Shown: in pieces, positions 1 through 9,954 of the stretch
Layout of the letters: every line of letters starts with the position of its first letter
How positions within the stretch are numbered: the stretch's first letter is position 1
Origin: Anthostomella pinea
Lineage: Eukaryota; Ascomycota; Sordariomycetes; Xylariales; Xylariaceae
Direction of reading: 5' to 3'
Assembly (NCBI GenBank): GCA_963556695.1
Contig: CAUWAG010000010.1
Location: 1,860,001 to 1,924,000, forward strand
DNA: 64,000 nucleotides
Translations under genes and position numbers: made by a program
The notes under the pieces: model-generated
Seen by the model: only the letters and a program-made list of their open reading frames with translations
Database searches by the model: none
What the model was told of the DNA's origin: nothing

Positions 1-1637
1 CTACAAACCAGCGGAGGGACTTGGGGCCGGGGGATCTGGTGGTGCAGTGGTGGTCTGTCCTACCCATAGACATACGAGATACGCCAAATTTCCAGAGTTA
101 GGGGGTAACGGCGGGGGAATCCAGGCCCAATAGAGGAGTAAGGTGCATTGGTAGGTACATTGGCCCCGTCTACCCGTGCACCTCTGCCCGCTTGCTTGCC
201 TGCACTCATTCATCATCATTAGGTATCATCATTCATTCAGTCAGTCAGTCAGTCTTTCATCCGATCTCAATGGCAGACAATAGTGCATTCTATGTTGTGA
301 CTGCATCGTGTCTGCATTCGTTAACCCCAGGTACCAAGGCAGGAAATGTATTGTTGGTATCATACCAAAGGTACCTCCTTACCTTATCTCTCGGGCATAC
401 AGATGGATCCTAAAGAGCATGATAACGCAGCTACGACCTGACATGTAGAGGCACGGTAACAGATACCATCATTAATGCGTAGCCGGTCCAAATGGCCTCA
501 ATGAGCGCCTCATTGCACAAAGAGGTTGCAAGCTTGCCCAGGGACAGCTCAACACCATGTGCAATGTTGATATTTCGTGTAGGTTGATATGGTGTGCACT
601 TACCGAACTTGTTGCAAGCATGTCATTCCGTACTTCTGGTTCCCATTGATGACAGGCGAGGTAGGAGTGAATAACCCGAGTGAGAGCATTCCATCATTGC
701 TGAGTGTACCTCTCAAAGCACTAATCATCACCTTAGTTTTATGATTGAAAAGGGAGTTTCCAACAAAAAGAAAAGCCAAAAACAAGATCTTGATGAACAT
801 GAATCCCGGAAAGAATCGACCGTGGAATGTCGATGGCAAGACACCAAGTTACCTGTCTGAATATCTGTGTCGTGGCCTGCAGAAGATGTCATAGGCAGAT
901 GTTGGCTGCCGTGTGGTTGTGCCCAAAATATGATTGATTCTGACCAGGGACACAAAAGCAATGTGTTGGTGGCGCCATGATGGCTGAGGACCCTAGGGGT
1001 AGATGGGATACATACTGACACGCCCGTATCTAGGGACCGTTGAGGGAAGGGCCAGGAATGCATCTGATGCCTCTCCTATATCTGTACATGTGTTGCCAAC
1101 GCTGGTCGAAGGAATGGAACGGTCATGACGATTAAGTTCCAACCAAGGAAACTTCGATGAACCGATAAAATTTCTACTCTTCCATCCCTCGAGTCAGTAC
1201 TTCGAAGGACTGCTCGGAGTCGCTAGTCCGTCCTGAAGAAAATGTGCGTTCTCACGGTCGTTCGCATAGCAAAGTGCGACTCTGCGGAACGAAGTTGAAG
1301 TCAAGAAGTTCCATAAAGGACTCCATATAAGGTTTGTTGAAAGAGGCATGCAAGAACTTGTGTGTTTTGACATTGACACCAGAGATTATTAGAATTCGAT
1401 GGCTGGCTGTCACATCAATGCTGGAATGGATTGCACGCATCGTAGAGGGAAGTCAAGCCACATAGGCTCCGCCACTCAGCCACTCAGCCACACCGCCTTC
1501 ACAACCACTGGCAGTAACATGAACCTACTTGTCTTCCAGGCCCTTGAAGTCAACCAACCATCCCCTCCACCGACGTCCATCTGGGACTGCTCGTCACTCC
1601 AGTCATCCTCCCACAGCTGCAGCTTTGAGTTGTCAGT
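1..1637. other. intergenic region, left edge
   Basis: Several short open frames exist on both strands but none shows a recognisable domain, a fungal-type splice structure or a consistent coding signature. The last 150 bases are the presumed promoter and 5' UTR of the downstream G-patch gene. I see no RNA gene or transposon here. Confidence 0.5.
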
Positions 1638-2762
1638 ATGTCCGAACCTAAGCCCATGCCACAAGCACCGCGCATCGCCATCAAGTTTGGTGCTTCATCC
1701 TCCTCGTCCTCGAAAGCGACAAACGGGTCGAGGAAAGCGGGCCAAACCCAGCCGCCTTCGACATTAGGCAAGCGCCCGCGCCCTAATGCACTCAACCATG
1801 GCTCCGAGTCCGGCGATGACGATGATTCCGCTGGTAGATACGAGGCAGTCACGTTACTTGGGGATGATACTTCTACGAGGGAGGGGAAGAGACGGGATGT
1901 CAAGTCGTCAAATACAGGGAACGCCCGTGCACCATATGTCATAAGTGGCCACACGAACCGCGACTGGAAGGCCGATCTGAAGGCTCGGAGAGGTGGCAAC
2001 AAGAGTGCACCACACGAGGCTCAAGCGAAATGGGACAGTACCAACAAAGATATGGAACCGGCCGACCAAGACAAGCAAATCAAGTGGGGCTTGACTGTGA
2101 CGAAGACATCGACGGAAGAAGAGAATGGGGCAGCCTCAGATGCTATATCGGACGAACAGATTTCGACCAGAATAGTCTCTAAAAGCGAGACGCCAGCTGA
2201 CGATTCCCACCAAACGGCTCCAGATGACGACAAGGATGCTATGGACGCGCTCCTCGGGAAACAAAAGCTCACCAAGGATCTCATCATCAAGAGTACCTCG
2301 AAAGGCAACACATCTGCCAACTTCTCCGAGCAGGATGCCTACCAACAGAGGGTGCAGGAAGCGGCCGAAGTATCGACAGTGGACGAGTACGATGAGATAC
2401 CAGAAGGGGAGTTTGGGGCTGCAATGTTACGTGGCATGGGCTGGAACGGCGAAGAACGCGGCTCCAAGCTCAAAGAAGTAAAGAGAAGGCCCAATCTGAT
2501 GGGCCTTGGTTCTAAGGAGGATGAGGAGATCAAGAAGGCGGAGTTGGCGAAGAAGCATGGTCATCGTGAGCGACGGCCACGTCTAGACGAATACCGGAGA
2601 GATCGCGAAAAATTCAGGCAGGATCGCGATGGGCGTCATAAAGAAAGTTGCAAATCTGAACGCGAGCGCGAGCGTCGTGGCCCCGCCTATGGCGACAGGT
2701 ACACAGACAACCACCGAGATCGAGACAGTCATAAGCATCGTTCACGAGACTACAAATCCTAG
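1638..2762 (+). CDS. G-patch pre-mRNA splicing factor, Spp2-like
   Basis: Single-exon gene of 374 residues. The N-terminal half is low-complexity (Ser runs, acidic stretches) and the start at 1638 is the first ATG of the open frame. Around residues 250-275 it reads YDEIPEGEFGAAMLRGMGW, which is the Spp2/MOS2-type G-patch with its conserved acidic lead-in; Pro-Asn-Leu-Met-Gly-Leu-Gly follows shortly after. The C-terminus is rich in Arg, Asp, Glu and Lys, as in many splicing factors. In yeast, Spp2 activates the DEAH helicase Prp2 through this G-patch before the first catalytic step of splicing, so a nuclear spliceosomal role is inferred. The convergent neighbour is the sugar permease; nothing suggests functional linkage. 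The family call is fairly safe; orthology to Spp2 rests on the G-patch lead-in. Confidence 0.85.
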   Translation: MSEPKPMPQAPRIAIKFGASSSSSSKATNGSRKAGQTQPPSTLGKRPRPNALNHGSESGDDDDSAGRYEAVTLLGDDTSTREGKRRDVKSSNTGNARAPYVISGHTNRDWKADLKARRGGNKSAPHEAQAKWDSTNKDMEPADQDKQIKWGLTVTKTSTEEENGAASDAISDEQISTRIVSKSETPADDSHQTAPDDDKDAMDALLGKQKLTKDLIIKSTSKGNTSANFSEQDAYQQRVQEAAEVSTVDEYDEIPEGEFGAAMLRGMGWNGEERGSKLKEVKRRPNLMGLGSKEDEEIKKAELAKKHGHRERRPRLDEYRRDREKFRQDRDGRHKESCKSERERERRGPAYGDRYTDNHRDRDSHKHRSRDYKS

Positions 2763-3293
2763 GCGATATAATCGACAGCACAGCTCTCCCGACGATTAAC
2801 GACCCCTTCACGTGTTCAGTTCACTTGCTCTAGCGCTTCTGGCCCATGAACCTGAACACATGCATAGGCAGTTCTTCGACATTTAAGCCCGTTTATGTGG
2901 GCTTTGAGCGAAGCATGTGTTGAGGAATGCTGCTGCATTGCGCTCTTTCCCTGGCGAACTCAAGACCCAGGGCATGGTCGAAGGAGATCTTCGAGGACGG
3001 AGAATGATCTGGTAAGTCAACTTAGGTCAGCCAGGACAATATAATTCACAACACTTTCAAGCGAGCGCTTAGGTTTGATACAATGATCGTAACGCTAATG
3101 TCGCTTCTCAGACTAGAACATGAGCCACAAACTACTTGCAGGCGCCTGGTGCTGGAACATCGCCGAGTCCAGAGGGCAACTCCGTCATGGGATCAAAACA
3201 TTTACCTCGCTACTACGTGCCTAATATACGACTACAATCTAATATTCTCCGAAACCGTGGCTGTGGTTAGTTGCATCCACCGCCAGCACGCTC
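2763..3293. other. intergenic region between convergent genes
   Basis: This holds the 3' flanks of the G-patch gene and of the sugar permease. A 97-codon open frame on the plus strand (3083-3376) overlaps the permease end antisense and has no recognisable features. Nothing else is seen. Confidence 0.5.
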
Positions 3294-5214
3294 TTATACA
3301 GACGTGGCCTCTTCTTGAATGGTGCCTCCCGAAGGTGTTTCAACATGGTTCGACCGCTTCGCCTCCGACCTCTTGACGTCCATGGCCGTGAAACCAAATT
3401 GGTCCACGCGCTGCTTCTTGAAATCTCTCGCCTTGATCTTTTGTTGGAACATGACGTCTAGCTCGCCGAAGTTCCTGCCTTTGGGTTCGGGAAGACGCCA
3501 GAACGCCCAGCACCAGCACAAGAAACATAAGCCTGCCCAGAGTAAAGCAGCCTTCGGACCCCAATTCCACCCAAGAGTGTTCAACATTCGGGGGTTCAGT
3601 GTCACGCTTAATATACCTGTCCAGAGATTAGCGGAACCCAACCTACGTCAGCAGCTTGTCAGTACATACCACAGACGTTATAGCATATCCGGGCTAGAGC
3701 CACTGTTGCGGCCCTCAGCCTGGTCGAAGGGAACTCGGTAACGATGCAGTAGCAGCATGGCCCTACTGTCAAGTCGTAAACGACAATGTATAACAACAAC
3801 TTTTGCATGAGTCAGCATAATACCAGCAGCGATCTTCAGGGGTAATCATCTACCAAGATCGCAATGACCCATGCGGCACCATCTCTCTTCAGCGCGAAGG
3901 CGCCCAGCAATCCGATCGTCAGCAATATGAAGAATAAGGTGAACAAACCCCAGACATATATCGTTCGACGCCCCGCACGACTCATCAGGAACCACGCACC
4001 CACAACACCGCACGCCCCCAGAGCCATGCCGCCCAGTTGGAGAGTGTATGCATGGGCCGTCTCCAGCCCTGCAATCGTGAAGAAGTAGGGTGCGAATGCC
4101 ATCAGGTTTGAGCCACATAGTGATTGGCTCGCCCATGCGAGACATGTGATCTCGGTTTTGCGGCGGTCAACACCCTTGAAGCACTCGACATACGTGCTCA
4201 GTGTGCTCTTGATCTTCAGCCATGGACTCTGTCGGTCGTTCGGAATATGGTGTCGGTTCTCGATTGCAATCGTGTGTTTGATCAACTCCATCGTGTTCTG
4301 TATGGTTTCCGTTTTGTAGTTTGTCAACCTTCTAAAGGAGAGCTTGGCCCTGTCGGACTGACCATTCCTTTCGAGCCACCACGGTGATTCAGGTGCGAAG
4401 AAAATGAGGGCTAGTATAGGGATCGGCCAAACCCATTGCAAGGCGAATGGAATGCGGTACGCCCACTGGTTTTCCATGTGCAAGAAGCCTCTCAGTACGG
4501 CTGCTGCGATGAGCTGGCCAAGGACCCAGCACATGTTAGCCCATGTGGTTATGTATGGGCGAAGCGCGAGAGGTGAGATCTCGGATGCATAAGCTGCCGG
4601 CATCGTCTCGAAGACGCCCCACGGAATGCCTTGCATGATCTCGCCGACGAAAAGCTTTTCAAGTGAGTCAGCAAAAAAGGGGATGAAGATAAACGCGATC
4701 ATAAGGGACAAGGCCCCGATCATGGTTCTCTTATACCCAATCCTCTGGGCCACGAGACCTGCTATCGATAGCCCGATGATTTGACCGATCATGGCACCTG
4801 CCGATAGTGCTGTCTGCCAAGTCGGAGGGAGCTCGTGCTTGTCTATCTCGGGATGCTTCCTGCCATAAGCTTTCTTCAAGCTGTCAGTGCTTGGCTTAGG
4901 AAGACCGCGTGCGCCGTCACCCTTTGGGACAGACATACCAGGAACTGGGGGTAGGCATAGAAGCCCGAGAGTAGGGCTAGGTCGAAGCCTTCCATGATGA
5001 CGGAACTGGTGAACAAGACCGACCATAACACTGCTTTGCGGCATGATACCAAGGCCTCTCTCAACGTCATCTCCTTCTCAGCTTGTGCAGCTGCGCTGGC
5101 CCCGGCAGTCATGCCCGCTAGGTCCTCACTCTGGTCAGATATCCTTCTGGTGTTCGTATGGGCGAGCCTCGGAAGTTGCCAGGGATCATTGCTCTCGGTC
5201 GAATTGCTTGCCAT
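3294..5214 (-). CDS. MFS alpha-glucoside (maltose-type) permease
   Basis: Four exons on the minus strand join cleanly: 5214-4939, 4873-3854, 3799-3670 and 3616-3294, giving 582 residues. The introns are 65, 54 and 53 bp with canonical ends. Sugar-porter (SP) family marks are visible: PESPWWLE after helix 6, the RAGRR loop, DLTVGP near helix 10, STRLRA following it, and PEPKGRNFGELD after helix 12. The start at 5214 gives a normal N-terminal cytoplasmic tail; an upstream in-frame ATG at 5322 would add 36 residues. Proteins of this type import maltose and related alpha-glucosides by proton symport across the plasma membrane. The gene is divergent from a GH13 maltase that is broken, so the pair looks like a maltose-utilisation unit in which only the transporter survives. 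The exact substrate is inferred from family resemblance and context. Confidence 0.85.
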
Positions 5215-7287
5215 CTTCCGATACCTGGTCGCTATGTGCGCGGCCGTCAATGGTCTGGCGTGTTGTAAAACAAGTTGGGTATTTGGGAAACCTGCGACAT
5301 GCGTGTACAGCTCGTCTACCACGAGCCAGTCGAAGCCTTTTTATCTTTCGATACGAGTCTGGTCTCGTGCCATTGCCTGTCAGCCCGTCCTGATCTTAGC
5401 TCCCAAGCCTAGGCTCTTGGGCCCTTGCCTGGTTGGCATCGTGGAGAGCAGAGTTCAGCCCACGACTTTGACAGTAGCTTGATTCTATGGTCTATAGTGC
5501 TACGGCTAACTGGGTATACGGTATGGCACAGCCTGCTTATGCTTCGACTCAGCCCTGTCCAGTTTTCTTGCTGCTCCTCACATATAAAGCGGCTTTTGTT
5601 GCATCTCCAGGCAGCTCCCCCTGTACACCCACGACTGCGAGCCTCTTGTTCCTCTCCCATTCACGACCACAATTCTACGATCAACTGAATCTCAGAAGAA
5701 GCAGCTCCGCAATGTTTCCCTTCTGCGCGTCATGTCAAGATGTTCATGTTTGATGGGCCACATTTGATGGTCACACGACCCGAGAAGGCCCCCGAAGCCA
5801 GCCACGGCGGAACCGCCTCAAACCTTAACGGCGCCTCGGTAGTACTCCACGGGGTTCGGGTTGTTTGCTGTCGCTTCTCCTGATAGGCCGCTCGAGACCT
5901 CGCTGCTTGCTGCTCCGGAGCTATGGCTCCCATCGCCGGAGCCGAGGGCTGACTCTGTGCCGGCTGGGTCTTGAGGGAGGGCATACACACTCGAGTCCCA
6001 TCATCCCAGGGAGTAGATCACGCACTAACGTGGTCAGAACGAAGGGAAAGAGTCGTGTTTTCAGTCTAGAGCCGCAGTCCTTCTAGAATCGACCAAGAAG
6101 AGAGGAAGGCAAACAGACTCCGGTTCTGGGGAGGCAAACACTTGGGTCAGCCGGGAGAAGCCTATTGGGTAGTCCGTTGGGTTCGGGCTGAACCTCTACG
6201 CCTACCACGGATAGGTACTAGATCTCGATTAGATTGGGTTTCCGATCCTCGTGGGGTCGTCGTGGAGGCTGCAAGTAACTGCACGAGCTTTTGATCATTA
6301 GCTCGGCAGTCGTCTCGCCATGCCATCTCCCCCCACGCTCCGGTTCCGCGAGGTGGGAATACCACTTCACATCGGCGGCACTTAGCTCGTCTTACTTCAG
6401 AGCCACTGGCACTGTCATCGCTCCTGTACCGGAAAGCAGCCGAAGTGTCTCTCGAAGCTTGAGTCTCCATGACAGCCGCGATGTGACGGTGCCACGCATA
6501 TGTCGGGACGTCTTAGCGCTGCCAACATGGACCGGCGAAACCGGCTCCCTGCTCCCGGGTCTTCGCCGGCCCGTCTGGTCTCCATGCCTGCTTACGTCTC
6601 CTAACCTACGTCGGGTTTACCGCCAGATTAGCAGAGCAGTCGAGCGAGCAATTCAGCGACGGTTTCATCCCTGACCTTATTCCTCGGCTATGCACACATT
6701 GCAAACAATGGCTCGATGTATGCAGGTGATTCAGTCTGGAAGGCCGCGCGCCGCTGTAGGTTGTCAACTCTTGCGGATGGGAAACTTGGCTCTCGATCCT
6801 GTGGGTGGTTGTTCGACCGCATGAGAACAGTGGCTACGGGGTGCCTGGAACAGTGGGATAATGCGAGTATACCGCATTAAGCTGGTTATTATTGTCTATG
6901 ATGTGGGATGCCAACGAAGCTGACAGGATAAGCGGTGACAATGGTCTTTGAGTGAAGTTTGTTCTGGACAGTTAAACTCATCGAGCTGCATGCATGTACG
7001 GATCCTCTTTTTCCCCTTTGACGGATTGCTTGTCCGGCACCGGTGTTGACTCGATGTGCCGTGCCTTCCCACTTGATCACATAGGATGCCTCGCAGCTCC
7101 CTCGTGAACGGGAACCACAGAATGGGCGAAATACGCCCATTGTTCCTCCCTAACAAAACTTATATAAGCGTGTGTCCTTGCCCAGTCGGTGCAGCTTTTG
7201 AAGTTCCCATCCCGCAGAAACTCTAAGTTGTGTGCACGATAACTTGACGATCAGTACCTCAGCTTCAGCATCTTGATCTAGCCTACG
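5215..7287. other. divergent promoter region of permease and maltase
   Basis: About 2.1 kb lies between the starts of the permease (minus) and the alpha-glucosidase (plus). Many short frames are present but none has recognisable content. A shared regulatory region is likely from the arrangement. I looked for clear CGG-type Zn2Cys6 half-site pairs of the AmyR kind and did not find one I would defend. Confidence 0.45.
7161..7168 (+). promoter_or_regulatory. possible TATA box of the maltase pseudogene
   Basis: The sequence TATATAAG lies 120 bp upstream of the maltase ATG at 7288, a usual distance for a core promoter with a short 5' UTR. This is a motif match only. Confidence 0.4.
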
Positions 7288-9073
7288 ATGACGCAGCCAG
7301 AGAAGACGTGGTGGAAGGACGGCGTCGTCTACCAGATCTACCCGGCGAGCTTCAAGGACTCCAACTCTGACGGTTTGGGCGACATACCCGGGATCATCAG
7401 CAAGGTCGACTACCTCGCGGACCTGGGCGTGGACATCGTCTGGGTGTCGCCCATGTTCGAGAGCCCGCAGGTCGATATGGGCTACGACATCTCCAACTAC
7501 GAGGCGGTGCACGCGCCGTACGGGACCGTTCAGGATATGGAAGAACTGATCGCAGCGTGCCACGCCCGCGGCATGCGCCTGATCCTCGACCTCGTCATCA
7601 ACCACACGTCAGACCAGCACGCCTGGTTCAAGGAGTCCCGTGCGTCGAGGCAGAGCGCGAAGCGCCGAACAATTGGCGCAGCTACTTCAGTGGCAGCGCA
7701 TGGACGTGGGACGAGAGCTTCGGCGAATACTACCTGCACCTCTTCGCGCCCGAGCAGCCGGACCTGAGCTGGGAGAACCCGGAAGCGCGGGAGGCCATCT
7801 ACGACAGCGCCATGCGGTTCTGGCTCGACCGGGGCGTCGACGGGTTTCGGGTCGACTGCGTCAACATGTACTCCAAGGGCACCGAGCTGCCGGACGCGCC
7901 GGTCGTGGACGCGGGCGTGTTCGAGCAGCCGTCGTGGTCGATACATGCTAACGGGCCCCGCATGCACGAGTTCCTGCGCGAGATGAACGAGATGGTGCTG
8001 AGCCGGTATGATACCATGACGGTGGGCGAGCTGCCGCATACGCCGGATGCGGACCATGTGCTGCGGTATGTCAGCGCGGGCGATCGGCAGATGGATATGG
8101 TTTTCCAGTTTGACTTTGTGAGTAGCCCCTGACTTCACAGGCTGTTCCCTCGCGTCGGTAGTTGGTTGGTGTAGACTTTGGGGGGCTGCATTTCAAGCTT
8201 CATAAGGGGGTTCTAACATGGGAGCAGGTTAGCCTCGGAAACGGCTTCCTGAATAAATACCAATACCAAGAGTGGAAGCTACCAGAGCTCAAGCAGATCG
8301 TCGCCAAATGAAAGACCTTCATCGCGGGTACCGACGCCTGGACGACCGCTTTCTGCGAGAACCACGACCAGGGGCGCTCCGTGTCCCGGTACGGAAGCGA
8401 CGACCCGGCGTACCGCGCCCTGTCGGCCAAGATGCTGGCCATCATGATGTGCGCCCTCACGGGCACGCTCTTCGTGTACCAGGGCCAGGAGATCGGCATG
8501 ATCAACATCCCGCCGGAGTGGGCCATCGAGGCGGACTACAAGGACATCGAGGCCCTGAACTTCTACCGCAGCGTGCAGCAGGACCCCAACTGCGCCGCCG
8601 AGGCCCTCGAGTACGCCCGCAGGAGCATCCGCATCCTAGGGCGCGACAACGCCCGCACCGCCATGCAGTGGGACGCGTCAGCCCCTTTTGCCGGCTTCAC
8701 GGACTGCCCCGATGGGCCCTGGATGCGCGTCCATGACCTGTACCCCGGGATCAACATCGCGGCACAGCGGGCGGATCCGGGCTCGGTGCTGGCGTTTTGG
8801 AAACGCATGATTGCGCTGCGCAAGGAGCATCGGGATGTTTTTGTCCACGGGGCGTTTGAGCTGCTTGGTGCGGAGGACGAGAACACTTTTGTTTTTGTCA
8901 AGACGTATGAGGGGAAGAGGGCTTTGGTTGTGCTGAATTTTACGGGCGAAGAGCAGCGGGTTGAGTTGCCGGAGGGGAGGTTTGAGTTGCTTGTTGGTAA
9001 TTATGGTGGTGATGGAGGGGATTCTAGTGTGCTGAGGCCGTGGGAGGGGCGTGTGTATATGGAGGAGCGTTAA
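7288..9073 (+). pseudogene. GH13 alpha-glucosidase (maltase/oligo-1,6-glucosidase), broken
   Basis: The translation matches fungal maltases: [19 protein letters not shown] at the start, then [24 protein letters not shown] (catalytic Asp region), VGELPH (acid/base Glu region), FCENHDQGRS (third catalytic Asp region) and a C-terminal beta domain ending near 9073. Three things are notable. After HAWFKESR near 7640 the frame changes, and reading resumes at NNWRSYF near 7668; about 20 residues normally found here are missing, so a deletion with frameshift is inferred. An intron at 8118-8227 (110 bp) joins FQFDF to VSLGNG. At 8309-8311 an in-frame TGA stands where the family has Trp (VAK-stop-KTF). 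Splicing from 8118 to 8314 instead would skip the stop but lose 29 conserved codons and would not mend the first lesion. The enzyme would hydrolyse maltose taken up by the neighbouring permease; this copy should be inactive. Confidence 0.85.
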
Positions 9074-9954
9074 CGAGGGCAGTGACGTCGAGGCTTCGGT
9101 GGAGGGAAGCGAGAGTCAGTTCAGTCTACATGTCGTCAATATTGAAGAGTGGGCAGAAGCATGGCAGACGGAGACTTATGAGGGGTGACTGTACCACGCC
9201 AGAACAACCAGACCCATGGAATGGAAGGATGTTTAGTGAAATAGGGGCGGCCCCTAGGCAGATTGTGACCAGCTCAGCGTCCCTTGACTAGGATAAGCAC
9301 CAGCATAATAACCAATGCCGACTGGAATAAACACCGGCATAATACGCAATGCAAGTTTTATGCCATTCCCATGAAACCAGTGGCGTTCGTTGGGGTTGAC
9401 CCCACCTCCACCGTCACATCCTCCCGCCTCACCAATGACCATGAGTCCAGAGAAAGAGCTTGCTTACCTTCCACTCAATCAATGAACAGAAAGCTGACAG
9501 GTCTCTGAAATACATAACGGCCTTTGCCTAGGGACTTCTACGACAGACGAAGACGAAAGCCCCTTACCTCTAGTAGGTAAACAGGGATATACTAAATCTT
9601 GCGTCCACCATTGTCTAGCTGGTGCTATTGACGACCCTGGTCAAGCCAGGCGCTTGCATGCGCACAATCTACGGCTCGAGATGCAGGTGCCCACGATGAT
9701 AGCCAATCCTGGCCGTCCACCTCATCTTCCTCGATGCAACATCGGACGTCTCGGGAACCATGCCATACGTCGTGCTTGCGCCACTGTCATTGGGGTAGGT
9801 TCGGGGAGTGGCCACATCGAACTGCCTACCTTTGGGCAGCTGGACGCCCTTTCTTGTCTCACCCTCTTTCCTCCTTTTTCCTGCTATACACGGCGATATC
9901 CACCGATCGTTGGGCACCCCGACTCCCTTGCAGCAAAAGAGTTTATAGCGCAAT
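9074..9954. other. intergenic region
   Basis: This is the 3' flank of the maltase pseudogene and the promoter of the CorA-like gene. No frame in it has recognisable content, and no repeat or RNA gene is seen. Confidence 0.5.

Noticed and set aside
5215..7287. Searched for a maltose-activator gene or clear AmyR-type sites between permease and maltase
   Set aside because: No Zn2Cys6 coding sequence is present and no CGG-spaced pair was convincing.
7288..9073. RIP as the cause of the maltase stop
   Set aside because: TGG to TGA changes the second G, which is a CpC rather than CpA context on the other strand, and the other lesion is a deletion; ordinary mutation explains both.
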